A DNA stretch of 64,000 nucleotides, from the NCBI GenBank assembly GCA_034190875.2, contig CM067348.1:7227563-7291562 (forward strand), given 5' to 3'. The position numbers and the translations under genes are program-made. The notes under the pieces were generated by a model. The model was not told the origin of the DNA. It saw only the letters and a list, made by a program, of their open reading frames with translations, and ran no database searches. Of this stretch, positions 1-13,506 are shown one piece after another (within the stretch, counting starts at the first letter, position 1; the number at the start of each line of letters is the position of its first letter). This stretch comes from Urechis unicinctus. Taxonomy: Eukaryota > Annelida > Polychaeta > Xenopneusta > Urechidae.

Positions 1-59
1 ATGCAATATAGTACAAAACTGTAGGCAGAGGGTCACAACTGTGCACATTGTAGAGAAGA

Positions 60-2128
<2,069 letters not shown>

Positions 2129-3479
2129 CAGATCTACAGTGTTATTCCCCACGAGCCGTGGGGTATGACATTGACATAGAATTAACTCAGTTGTTTTTAA
2201 GGCACGTGTCAGGTCATTCTCGTCCACGATACGAAGTTTTTACACCCTGAGGCACCTGCTCAGAAAAGTTTAACTGGCTGTGATGTGGAGACAGGCATGA
2301 TTCATGCAACGGGTGTTGACATAGCGTATTGTTTTGCTAGCATTTATCATGGTTATAGACTCCAACCAGTAATATAATCGGCTTTTTCTCCATAAATAAT
2401 TTATTTGAAGTAGATAATTTCTGCGAATCATTACCGAATGTTATTTGTGGCTAGGAGATCAGTAATTGTAATTGGGGTCTGGCGTAGATTTTATGTCTAA
2501 TGCAATTGCATATTAAAAACGTTGAAAACTTTCGTAACGGCCTGATTTGCACTCTTACTGACATCCTTTTGCCATCTGTAGGATCAAGACAAAGCACTTT
2601 CAGTATCGCGGTTACCAAATTTGAATCCTCCACCACCGATGTGTTAATCTCATTCATTCTCTAGGTATGGTAGTTGAATATCATTAATAAGACTGCCACG
2701 TTTTGAAGCTGGTCCAACGGATCATTAGTTAATAGGATGATTTACTGTTTACTGCATATCATCAACGGTGTAGAACTGCTGCCATATTTACCACATAGGC
2801 AGGTGAATCCGTCAAACTAGATGCAAGAGATGATGATGCAATAATTATCCCATAATTGCCACTAAGTTGAAAGAAAACGGTACAAGTGATTTGATTATGC
2901 ATTGAAAGATTATCGATTAAACCAATTATTCCCAAGATCGCGGTAGGCAGTAACTAATATAACTGATAGGATGGACAGGTGAACGTAGATATTCCACTTA
3001 ATGATGACAGCGGACCAATTGATATTTTGAATTCCTCTCTATGGGTTTAACATTTGCCAACGAAACATGAAATATCGAATTAACCTCCATGCCGCTTACA
3101 TATATCAAAGAGAAGTGAAAGCGGATTGGGCTGGTCAAGTTCTTTAACTCGACCTAGTAAGTCATCGCACGCAAAGGGGTAAATGTATTTACTAGACGGA
3201 AGTAATATGTGCGAAGGCAATGAGCTTTAAAAACGTCTGCCTGCGATCCTGTCGCCAGCTGGATAAAAAATGAATAACATTTTGCTATAGCGTCGACGTT
3301 GTCTTTTACATGGAGCACGAACTTCCGAACACTGACATATTTGATAAAATACGAACATGACATAAATACTACGCTTCATGTAAACCAGCATAACTTTTAA
3401 ATATTATTGATATAATACATTACTATATTAGTATACATGGTAGCGGTTCTGGGACAACGGGGGACAATCTTGAGATCAG
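2129..3479. other. No intact gene; contains a short dispersed coding-like fragment
   Basis: Mostly featureless AT-rich DNA. The stretch 3,286-3,363, read on the minus strand, resembles a second locus at 12,587-12,655 (listed separately). Nothing else could be assigned. Confidence 0.55.
3286..3363 (-). pseudogene. Unidentified protein fragment with a second copy near 12.6 kb
   Basis: On the minus strand the frame reads through a segment containing YFIKYVSVRKF followed by KDN. At 12,655-12,587, also minus, a frame reads YFIPYVSVRVY followed by KDN. By hand alignment about 13 of 18 residues match, while the DNA is roughly 70 percent identical. I do not recognise the family. The surrounding minus-strand frame (3,154-3,363, 69 residues) stays open and includes a QLATGSQADVF stretch. 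A fragment of an old transposon gene is the likeliest reading, but a non-coding repeat is possible. Confidence 0.35.
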
Positions 3480-3829
3480 ACCAACCCCCAACCTGTATGA
3501 TAAATACTTAGTACCCCAGTAGCAGGCGGCGAACTTAGGTCCCCCTATGCCACCCTCCAGACTACTATAGTACCCATATCCATTGTTTGCGAGCGCGCCC
3601 GCTTATTTGCACACACTTCTTACGATCCCAAGGAGCTTACGTCTGATGCTAGAGGTTCCATGGGTTCTACACAAGCTACTCTCCCCATATCTGTGCAGAC
3701 TACTACACGCCCTTCTGGAAGCATTCATACAAACATGGGGGACTTTTTGCTCACCTGATCTCGCCTGCGCTATCCGGCCCAATGAAGGACGGAGCGTCGC
3801 AAGAGATTTTACTTAAGCGACAAGTTTAT
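3480..3829. other. GC-richer tract next to the polymerase relic, unassigned
   Basis: Base composition is visibly richer in G and C than the flanks, as in the adjoining polymerase fragment. It may be the continuation of the same element, because the minus-strand frame of the polymerase runs in from the right. I found no motif that survives in any frame. Confidence 0.4.
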
Positions 3830-4095
3830 ACAAGAGAAATTTGCTCCCACCTTTGCGCAGCCCGTCTTCTCAATAAAGAGGTGGGTGTCATAAATCGGTG
3901 AGAGGCTCGAGTTCCACCCCTGTGCTCTTAAGAAGCGCATCCCACGACAAACCGGGGCTGGTACAGTAGTGGGCCGGATCCTACCCGTACTGCTTAAGAC
4001 AGGTTTTCCGGAATGTTTCAAACACATCGGCCAGGAGCAGCACATCCGTGCGTAAGTAAAGGTCATGGTAGTCCCCCATGTTTTTACAACTGAAT
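3830..4095 (-). pseudogene. Family B DNA polymerase fragment, Polinton/Maverick type (exonuclease region)
   Basis: On the minus strand, from about 4,090 downwards, a frame reads [20 protein letters not shown] and continues into an SPGLSWDALLK segment and then, after a frame change, LFIEK. The order and wording match what I know of the protein-primed family B polymerase of Polintons. YLRTD fits the Exo III motif (Y, three residues, D) of the proofreading domain. The fragment is broken by an in-frame stop after the KQYG segment (near 3,990) and by at least one frameshift before LFIEK (near 3,895). The palm-domain catalytic motifs were not found downstream. It lies inside block A, but blocks B and C have no equivalent, so it is an insertion or relic private to this copy. 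Confidence 0.75.
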
Positions 4096-4383
4096 GCATG
4101 GCTTTTACAGAATATATCAATACGGAGCTTGTATCAGCTCCCTTTCTCACGAACTTATCAGAATCAGATCGGCACATTCGCACGAATGGACATAAATGTG
4201 CTTTTGGAAGGGTTCGGCTCATACAGAGGAAACGTATGAGTTGTACCGGTTTGACCTACACGAGCTTTGGCAATTATAACCACCTCTGTACATCTGCCTA
4301 TGCTGCTGTGTGGCCTTCAAGTTGGGGCTGAAGTTTATAAAGTTTGTTAGGAATAATCCGAGATTAGAGATCTTTAATTTCCA

Positions 4384-4402
4384 GTGCTGCTGCTGCTGCT
4401 GC
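4384..4402. repeat. (CTG)6 trinucleotide run
   Basis: Six CTG/TGC units in a row. The poly-cysteine or poly-glutamine they spell in open frames has no other coding support. Confidence 0.9.
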
Positions 4403-5429
4403 ATTCGGGAAGCAATAATAATTCATCTAAATCACTCTTCTGATCAATTGCTTTCGTTTAAATATATCATTCTAACTGGACATGATGTCCGCTCTGTGGT
4501 AATCAGCCATATTATTGAACGCGTCGAGTGCCCGGATGCATTATGCAATATAGCTAATATTGGCGCTCACTCTGTTGCAAGACAGCCTTTGCATTTAATT
4601 GTTGACACATCAGAGTTTGGCTAATTCATCAGTTAAGGTGTCTATCTCAACTTTTCAAGGGGAGCTGTTATCCAAGCCCTTCGTGCAAAATATGCTCACT
4701 TATGACTGCCTTACTATCCTCATTCAAATTTCCCATAGCCATAAGATAACATTTCGTTACCTTTCGTAAACATCATGGCACTTTATTGCCCCTAAATCTT
4801 TAGGTCGGAGTTTTAAATATCGATTAAATAATTTGGTTTTAGAAATGTACGAGGAAGATGCTATTTCAAATACCTAATTACAGCTATTCTGGTCCTATAT
4901 CAAGAAACTTGAATTTCAGTAATTCTCATTTGAGTCTATAATCGCTTTCAGGTTTCTGCCAGATAAAGGGAGCATGATATTGCTCTATTCCGCAGCTAAG
5001 CCCTGTGCTCCATTTCCACTCTAACGGCTGAATGCTTAGTGATTTTAATGTCTCTTCAGTCACTTGGCTTTGTTCTATTCTTCCGAGGATATGTACAGGT
5101 AGTTGCCTGGTTTGATGAGTGGTGCTCAACTCTTGGCGACTGATTGATGGCTATGTTTGTATAATAAATATGCCTTGCATTACATTTCCAGTGATTTGCC
5201 TTACTTTCCTGACTATTTCAATCTCATTTGTCAACTGATAGGTCCAGTTTGTATTCCTTCCGGCATTTGTTCTTTTGTACCTGTATGGCTCAGTTGAAGT
5301 ACACTCCTAAGCCACAGAATTGCATTTGTTTCAGCACGACGAAATGCTACTAAAGTTGCTTCCTCGAGCAAGGACGATGCAGAAACGGCATGATCGAACA
5401 CACCTAGAGGTACGGCTGCTTCCTCTTCA
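4403..5429. other. No gene recognised
   Basis: Two minus-strand open frames (4,926-5,129 and 5,231-5,434) sit just before the recombinase-like fragment. They could be remains of the same element, but they carry no motif I can name. The rest is featureless. Confidence 0.5.
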
Positions 5430-5750
5430 TTCACTCCCTACCACCGTGCCTTGTCGAAGTGTGTTACCTTTTGCTTTAACATATACAAAACATCGCGATG
5501 TGTCCCGGTAGACACCGGTAGGGTCTTTTCTTTCATCACGTATTTGGTCTCCCTAGGCCTTGCTCCATCCACTGTCCCAACATATGCTGCTGCCATTGGC
5601 TACTTCATTCAATTTGTAGGCATTAAAAACTCGGTATCGTTATTGCTTTTGGGAACAAAGTCGAACTCGCAAGCTAAAAGTCCTCCATGGGCCCTATTCA
5701 CTCGGTATTTCTCCACCAGGAAACATCTTGTATGTCATTGTAAATGAGAT
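5430..5750 (+). pseudogene. Possible tyrosine-recombinase N-terminal (SAM-like) domain fragment
   Basis: The frame 5,451-5,747 (98 residues, no ATG start) contains SLGLAPSTVPTYAAAIGYF followed by a short linker and a Leu-rich segment. A GLAPST-x-x-TY-x-x-AI-x-Y pattern is typical of the helical core-binding domain that precedes the catalytic domain of tyrosine recombinases in DIRS, Ngaro and Crypton-like elements and in phage-type integrases. The catalytic Arg-His-Arg-Tyr part was not found: the frame ends at 5,747 and block A homology resumes at about 5,780. Without the catalytic domain the call is tentative. Confidence 0.4.
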
Positions 5751-5779
5751 AAATGATCTTTCTACAGTTAAACAAACAT

Positions 5780-6330
5780 TGCTGTGAGCGACAATTCTTA
5801 GGTATATTCAGTTGTTCAAGGAACTTATTGCTCCATTGCACATATTAGCCCTGGCCCAAGAGGCAAAATGCAAGTCACTAAGCGTAGAAATACTGGTGCT
5901 CTACAATGTTAATTCCCCCTCTAACCACGCTCATTACTGTCAAGTAACTGCCAATGTTCATATACCTTAACGTCGTCGCGACAAGCCCAGACAACTGTTT
6001 GTAACACCTGCCAGTAAACCTGTGTCTCGTAGCCATTTCATCCAATACTTGAATATGTCCCTGGAATGCACAATGACATTAGAAAACAACCTTTCTTTCG
6101 TAACATCTGCGCTACCAGAAGAGACGATTCAACGGCTGGGCAGATGAAAACTGACACTCATAAACGGTACACCTAAATTCCTGTATTGCGGCCTGCAATT
6201 CACATAAATAGTGTACTACTAACAAAATGTCGATTCATGAAATCCATCGACCATTTGGCTTAGTCATGGACGAGTCGTATTTACACTTTACCCTTAATTT
6301 TTAACTCTCTCTTAAAACTATTAATCAGTC
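5780..6330. repeat. Block A, third segment
   Basis: It aligns with 59,158-59,710 in block C and with 49,140-49,605 in block B. Shared landmarks include 'cgacaattcttagg' (shared with block C) and 'caaaatgtcgattcatgaaa' (shared by all three). Indels of tens of bases separate the copies. Open frames are not conserved. Confidence 0.85.
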
Positions 6331-6975
6331 TACAGTCCTAACTTAAACCGCTTGTTATACAAATAAAAGTATAATGGCAGTTCGACCATGGGGTTGTCGT
6401 TTCCATATGTAAGATTTCACAACGTGTGGGGTATAACGGTACTTCCCTTAGTCTTATAAATTTGTTACGTTTATTGTTTCATTTTATTGTTATGGTAACG
6501 TAACCTGTAAATTGCTTTATGCTTAATCTTGAAAGAGATAACAACTGTCATTCCGAATGTCAATCAAAATAACCATGTTACGCCGTTCCATGTGTCGATT
6601 ATAATTACGACGGTTCCTAACTTGGATGGCCATATCTACATTATTATTCAGGTAGTTATTAAGCTACCAGCATTGGGTATTGTAATATCAAACTTTAGCA
6701 TAAAATATATTTACTGTATTGGGACACACATTATATTCACGGTGTAAATATCAGCCATACCTCTACCAGCCATGTATTGTAAACCCTTGTCATTCCATGC
6801 AGTGTGCCTAATGTATATTTAATTTATGACCATCGTTGACGGTCAGAATGTCACGACAGTCATGTGATGTTCTGCTCAGTTTTTGCACGGAGTTGGGAGT
6901 TTTCAGGACTGCATATCTGCAAATACAAATCAACCTGATATCATCGAATCCATAAGATAGTTTGCTTATATGCCA
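6331..6975. other. No gene recognised; private to block A
   Basis: Blocks B and C lack this stretch and run straight from the previous segment into the next one. It could be an insertion in A or a deletion in the ancestor of B and C. No terminal repeats are evident. Confidence 0.5.
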
Positions 6976-8490
6976 CCCTCACCAACATGACATGTTTTAG
7001 GAGATGTCGATGACATTAATCACCTTAAATGAAAAAGAAATTACATATATGGCAAATACGTCACACTAAGGGGTTTTAAGCCTAATTCACTTGGCGACAA
7101 CCGCATCCAGCGGGCATACCGGTAATGTGGGATCGAAACCACAATGCGCTGATATCACAGTGGATAAGTACCCCGACCCGATATCCTGCTGGTCAATGAA
7201 CTTACTCGTGGAAGCACACAATGGACCTAATTTATCAAACCATCCAAGATAAGGATTATGTAGTAACTAATGTTGTACCCTTCATTATTATGCGCGCCTG
7301 CAGCTGTGGTGACACAGTATTATGTAACGTTGCAATTATTCGATGTTAAAATTGTGAACGCAAATTATAAAAAGGACTGTTCGGTTGTTGACGATGACGT
7401 TATGGTTTTGATTGGTAAAGTTAATGCGATATAATGATAATATGCTTTGTACTATAACCAATTTAACTGTTCATGTTGTAATGTCACACCTTCAATTTAC
7501 CTCACTATTCTTTCATTCTTCATGTTACGTGTTGACAGGACAACGCCTAGTATAGAAGTGTAGATACAGCCCAGCCAGTGTACAGCATCTATAGCACAAT
7601 TATTAGAATATTCCCAAGCTCATTGTAAAATATGTTTAAGGCTATCAAACGATTTCTGAATACGCTTGAATGTTTTGCTCAATCCTTACAAAAACACTGA
7701 TATAGATGTTTCTCGGAAATATGTCTAATGATCCCATTTCATAGCGCTGAAAAGCTCCCTTAAATATAATCGAGCGGTACCATATTGGCCACATTGGCAT
7801 AAGAACGAGACGCAATAAATGGAGTAGATTACGTCTTGCGGATGGCGTGCATTGGATGACAGGGATCGGAGTTTGGCTGATGATAAGGCTATGGTGCTCC
7901 AACTGGTCATGTTAGCGATAACAATAGAACCTGCAGCTAACTTAATTGACAAAGAACATATAAACTTGCATTCTAGTTCGCGACGCGCACCTTCCTCTAA
8001 ACATGCAGCACCCCTGCACCGGTGTTGTGGCAAGAACACTAATTTAGAGAACGAGTAGTTGATGGTTGACATAGATACGTTTTGTAAGTCGAAGGTCGCA
8101 TCTAAAATTATACAATGATAAAAAGCTAATGCGAGCAATAAAATGTCCCATGTTCAATCTCGCGGTACTTGCTCATGTGTTGTTTGTACTATAACCAAGC
8201 AATGGTAATTTGGGTTTTACGTGATTTCAACTTTTCTTACACCCACCGAGAACATTCAAACAAATCTTACTGATGGCGTCAAGTAGCACCACATTACCAC
8301 ACATAGTCACCATTTCAGTTATGCGCCATTAGAGTATAATATGTACTTAAAGTCAGCAAATACTTAAAATGTTGACCATTTTGGATGGGATCAGGCACGA
8401 ATGACACCTGCGTAACGATTTCTGAGAGACAAGGATTAAAAATGTTAAGTATGATTGCAAAATTCCAGCAGCGTCTCCACTATAGTGCAA
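6976..8490. repeat. Block A, fourth segment
   Basis: It aligns with 49,608-50,760 (B) and 59,706-61,200 (C), starting at a shared 'gacatg' / 'acattaat' stretch. It includes the shared 'cgcatccagcgggcataccg' and the shared 'cagcatctatag' region. Each copy has its own gaps; for example, B lacks the part equivalent to 7,770-8,250. Confidence 0.85.
7076..7205 (-). repeat. Possible tRNA-derived SINE head, copy in block A
   Basis: Read on the minus strand, the segment holds GTGGTTTCGATCCCAC, which resembles a tRNA T-arm or RNA polymerase III B box. It is preceded by a CAGCG-type short stem that could be an anticodon arm. The same segment is in B (49,690-49,815) and C (59,795-59,915). A convincing A box was not found, so a SINE origin is only a suggestion. 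Confidence 0.25.
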
Positions 8491-8739
8491 GGTAAATGAT
8501 ACGATTCCAATTAGCACACTACCCTCATGTCTAGTGCCATATCATTGCCACGATTCAAATACGAAAACTGCCCGAGACAAACACGTGGGCCAGTGTGTGC
8601 TTCGTTCCCTAAGCGTTGCATAATATGAGATACGTGCGTTGAGGAACACGTGACTAAAAATGAGATAATTAGTCGTACAACTTGAAGCATCCATTGAATG
8701 GTGCAAGACCGAGATGTTATTATCGCAATATTGTTGTCC

Positions 8740-8870
8740 ATATGGTTATTGCAGTACCGTTGAGCTTACGGGACATTCATACCTAATCCATGTAAGCGTT
8801 CTCTTTGTTAAGTGTGATGCTTGATAATCATGCGGTGTGCATACACGAAAACTACCACTGCAGTTCGGTC
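8740..8870. repeat. Block A, fifth segment
   Basis: It matches 61,210-61,323 in block C ('ggttattgcagtaccgttga' at the start, 'actaccactg' at the end). In C the match jumps directly from here to the equivalent of 9,065, so C lacks about 200 bases present in A. Confidence 0.85.
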
Positions 8871-9044
8871 TCGCTCATGTCTGTGTGTGCAATATTGTTA
8901 CAGGATTTAACTATACAGAGGGTCTTGGAATCGATAGGTGGAATCTATGAACCTAAGTCATGAAGTTTAATGTTGAATGTCCGGTGTGCAAATGACTACG
9001 AATTTCAATCACGAATAAAAGTGGTTTGGTCCGTGTCGTGACTA

Positions 9045-10440
9045 TTATTCGCTTCACGTTCAAGTTAATTGCATTTGCACATGTCATATGCAACAGCAGC
9101 TCAAATTAATAAAACATCATTACACCAGTACAGGAAGCTTATGCTTCAATTTGCATCAGCTTAATCATGTTGCTAATACGTCTTAAATGTGTTTTTTCGC
9201 TTGCATAAATCAAAATATGTCAATTAACGTTGATTGAATAGCTAAGTTCATATATGCAGTAAAACACAAAGGCACGTACCAGGTCATCGTTGTCCTCCCA
9301 ATTAGATAACCGGAAGCAATACAATGCAGCACCTGCGTATAACAAGTAACTGCAATTTGCTTTTTATAACTTTATGAGGCACAATGTTTATCTGAGCTAA
9401 CATATTCCTTGTATTGGAATACTTAAAGACTTATCAGATGTCACTCGTCGCTAGTAAGACAGTATAAACAAACATACGTACACATACATATGAAGTTATT
9501 GGCCGTATTTGGTGTGTACAGCGATAATTCACTGAAACGTCCTGTTATTAAAAAAGGTACTTGGCTGACAAAATGTACCGTTGCCGTCTTCAACTAATGT
9601 AACGTTCAATATCGGACATAGTACATGTCTACCCTGTTAACTCGAGAATCTACTTAACTCGCGAATCATCATAACTTGCGCTCTGGACCCGCATTTTTTG
9701 CCAAAAATAGCGACTTATCTTAACAAAATAAGAACAAAAACGGTAGTCTTAAGAAAATCCGCCATCCATAACCGCGCACTGTCACAACTAACTTTCCCGG
9801 GCGAGGTGTTTACGCCACGGTTTACGATATGAATAGAGGTGTGTTAATGAAGCTAGTTAAATCAAGGTCACTCACGAAATAATATTCTACGATTCAACTA
9901 CTGTTTAGATATAAGCCAAATTACATAAATTCTGTCTTGTGATCCTCGCACATAGAGGTGAATATTGCATTTTCAACACCAAATTCAATGCAGATGAAAA
10001 CTCTTTTTCAATATATGAATTAACAACAAGACAGCATCACCGAATTGACGCAACTGTAGGCGCAATAGACAGCCGCCCACTGAGATGTTAACCGGAACCG
10101 ACTGAGGACGTATAAATCAAAAGGATTGATGGAAAGATATTACCATGAGAGGCAAAATACTAATAGTGTAGGAGCATGCACCTTTTGTGTGCAAGTTGAA
10201 TGCAGCATTTTGTGCTACTTGATTGACGAATATCTTAATGAAAATGTTGCTTTGTGCATAAGAAATATAAACGTTCCAGAATGCTTACCCATTGAATGAC
10301 ATGACATAGTGTGGCATGCAACTTTTGATAGATCTTTTAGTTATCAGACAGCCAATCATACAGGTAATCTACGAATCGAAGTCTGCACTAGGTAATTGTG
10401 TAACTAGATAAATGTCTTAAAGCAGTATTCGCCATTTCTT
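9045..10440. repeat. Old single copy of the 1.43-kb unit that is tandem in block C
   Basis: It aligns end to end with 61,324-62,745 and with 62,746-64,000. It starts with 'cgcttcacgttcaag' and ends near 'gcagtattcgccatttctta'. A segment of about 90 bases present in both C units (around 61,535-61,625) is missing here. Divergence from C is much greater than between the two C units. Confidence 0.88.
9946..10380 (+). pseudogene. Degenerate copy of the 213-residue open frame of block C
   Basis: The DNA aligns with 62,242-62,690. The start reads RGEYCIFNTKFNADENS in the same frame as the intact copy. After the DSRPL segment there are in-frame stops (one near 10,088) and frameshifts. The putative splice donor context 'catacag|gtaatc' is still present near 10,360. 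If the intact copy is a real exon, this is its dead paralogue; if not, it simply shows that the frame is not under selection here. Confidence 0.6.
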
Positions 10441-12586
10441 ACGGCATTTTGGATGTTTGATATTACATATACTTAGTAAGAATAACAGTGATAATAGCGA
10501 TAATCTTATGACACATTTATTCTTGCTTTTCCCTGTTGCAAATCTCATGGTAACAGCCAACGATGCAATGCCAGAATTGATGCCTGCCCCCCCCCATCCA
10601 ATTTATAAGCAACAAACACCTGTAAATGCTTAAAACGACACAATTGATATATTTTGTTGTCTCGAATTGGTTTATAATCGCAATGTTTGGATAATTTGCA
10701 AGTTGCATGGATGCTAGAGATTCTATTAGCTTGCAACAGCGATGTCATAAAATGAAAAGATAGCCCCTGCAGCATCTTTACTGTTGTGTCATTGCTTAAC
10801 ATTTAAACCCAATTTGTATTATGTTCTCGTCTATCTAAGCGCCAATCTTTAATAAAACACCCACTTTAAAGTCAACACACAAATGATTGTGACATCATTG
10901 GTTTGCACAAAATGTTTTTATGAAAACGTTACTTTTCTGGCCATTGCAATTACAGACTTTCGTACTTTTAAAAATTTTCATTGTCCCTTTTCATGTCTGA
11001 GATATAATTATTTGGCGCAGATAACGATTGCATACAAATAAGAGAAAGACAGTTTGTTGAACGTTTCATTACCAACAAAAACATGTCCAGTCGCATACTC
11101 ATTCATTTGAATAGTAGGCATCAAGGGATGTCATTGAACTCATACTCCATACAACAGAGACTAAAGTTAGGCCGTGACGGCGGTGAAAAGAAAAAACGTC
11201 AACCGCATACATGACGAATTATGTCAATTTCAGGGAATGAATGAATGCCTGTATGGGACGAACTCTTAGTAGGAAAATTAAACCAGCCGAATACCTGCAC
11301 GGCCGGAACATTTGCTAAGATACAATCTTGTGTTATGAACAGCCTGATAGACCGGCATCGCGGCAACGTCATCCGATAATTGTATAATTATGTTATTCTG
11401 AGCTTGCGTGTTAAAGACGGTAGAACCATATTCTTACGGTTCAACATTTTTTATCATTTACCATATCATCCCATTCCCGCAAACTGCCCAGTCAACAAAA
11501 TGCCATCGTGTGTATAATAATCTAACTTTAAAGGCATTGACCATGCCATAATCCACCATGGCAAAACAAAACATTGAAACGAGTTCCATATTCCATTCAT
11601 ATCAAACGAACTATCAACAACAAGATCATTATAAATGAACACAATATGCTATATTTACAACAAAAGTTTTTCTCAACATTCATCATACAATTAGTAATGA
11701 CCATATTACGATTTTATTTTGGTCTTATGGTGGTCATACTTCTCAACGTGGTGAAGGTCAATCGCTAAAGATAACTATGATGCTAACTCGAAGGTACCTG
11801 AAATATGATTAGCATAGATCAAAAAGAAGGGGATCATGCACGACCATTTTCCAACAGTTTTTCAGAAAGAGTCAGTATGAACAAGTGTTCATGTTTAATG
11901 GAAGAAAATTTCTTATGACAGACCACGCTTACAAAACCTCTCAAAAGTGGCCCTCGTTTGTCTGCACACGTCGTTAAACATACATACATAATTGAACACC
12001 AGGTAAACGCGCCAAAGAACATTTAGATAATGATCAATCTTCACTTGATTATTCGTCAAGTTGAAAATGATCTTTAACAAAAGTTTTACGTAAGAATCCC
12101 TTAATGCTACTAATACGAGCATTCCATACGGCTCTTGTGTCACTTTTGAGTTGTTAGTGTGTTCAACAATAATTCTTCATAGGCAACAAATACTAATTTC
12201 ATGAGATAACAAATGCATCTTTTTACTAAAATCTTTTCCAGCTGTGGTATATAATTTTGTAGGAACTTGTGAAAAGAAATCTTGCGTTGAAAAGCGTCAC
12301 AGTAAAAAATCTTTTCCTTCAGCGAGCAGCTGTGTTAGAATTGTAAGGTACCTAATTTGTTCCAAATGTAGGAACTGTAATCCACAGCACCAAAACCAAA
12401 CTGAAAACCCCCAAAACGAAATATCCTCTTGCGTTTAGAAATATCGTCTGTAGAATTTGCGTCTAAGCACGTTGCGAGTTGCGCAGGAATGGATATGTTT
12501 TGAAAAGAGTTGGTTGTATGGACCTCGAGTATTGTCAAGAAAGAAAATATGTTCGTTCGCATCAGGCTGAGTAGACGTTTTACTTA
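10441..12586. other. No gene recognised
   Basis: AT-rich sequence without long repeats. The frame 12,244-12,438 (plus) follows a 'tttccag' acceptor-like site and has a Cys-rich ICSKCRNCNP stretch, which might be an exon or transposon fragment. I could not assign it, and no donor site or neighbouring exon was found. Confidence 0.5.
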
Positions 12587-12655
12587 GTGTCGCGATTGTC
12601 CTTTAAGTGGACCACGTATACTCTAACGCTGACATATGGGATGAAATATAAGGGT
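12587..12655 (-). pseudogene. Second copy of the unidentified fragment at 3.3 kb
   Basis: The minus-strand reading gives YFIPYVSVRVY and then HLKDN before a stop. It pairs with 3,286-3,363 in protein more than in DNA. Downstream on the minus strand, in another frame, QLATCLDANSTDD (about 12,480-12,440) weakly echoes QLATGSQADVF of the 3.2-kb locus, which supports a common protein ancestor. Family unknown. Confidence 0.35.
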
Positions 12656-13179
12656 TCTCTGTAAACATTATGAGCGTTTAATGTCTACAAAAAAGCCAAA
12701 TTTACAAAATGTACTTTAAAAGTTTGTAATAGCAGTGAATTATCATAATCATTTGCTGCTGAAATAAGGACCTCAATACCTTCGAGCAAGAATATGAAAT
12801 GCGGTCGAAAATCAATACTTGGTTTTATAGCATTATCAAAAGATTTGTACAAACAACCACGATCGATTTCGCATGTGAACGATAAAACAATCACCAATCT
12901 GAAATGATGTCTTAATTATTTCGGCTTGAGAATGCAGTTATGTTTTGTTCCAGGGCTCTCACCGGATCCGGAAGCACTATACAATGACATGTTTGTTAAC
13001 GCATCATGATACCATGAGAACTCTATTTGTATAGCTGCCCAGTGGGTACTTTATGCTGGTCCCCGTATATATAATTGCAGACAAATAAACGGACCAACAG
13101 ACAGTGAAGAAAATATTCTGACCAAAAGAAAACGAACGCACAATGCCAGAGGTATAAACGCACACGATTCAATGGCGCG
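12656..13179. other. No gene recognised
   Basis: Featureless AT-rich DNA, apart from an open minus-strand frame (12,685-12,897) with no known motif. Confidence 0.5.
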
Positions 13180-13506
13180 ATGCACGAGAACTATTATTCG
13201 CCTTGTCTATGTCTATGTCGCATGAGACCTACAGATGCTTACGGGCCGCGGACTGCCTTGAGAGCCCGTAGAGCTGAGGCCCACAGGAAGCCCTTAAGAA
13301 ATCATATCCCGTGGTCACATGCTATATGGGTGGCATGCGGGCATACTACGGGTTCTTTACGGGGATCTGGCCACGGGGTCAACATAACCAATACGTGCAC
13401 TATACGGCCGCATAGAAAACTCGTTAGAAAACGCCAGGGTCCCGCACAACTGCCTACAAGAATTTGTTGGCAACGAAAATCAACACATGATAGGTCGGTT
13501 ATATAA
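13180..13506 (+). other. GC-richer open frame of 108 codons, unassigned
   Basis: The tract 13,180-13,500 is richer in G and C than its surroundings and holds an ATG-initiated frame. The predicted protein is rich in Arg and His (for example ALRARRAEAHRKPLRN) and has no recognisable domain. The composition contrast suggests an inserted relic or an exon. No second copy was noticed in the window. Confidence 0.25.
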
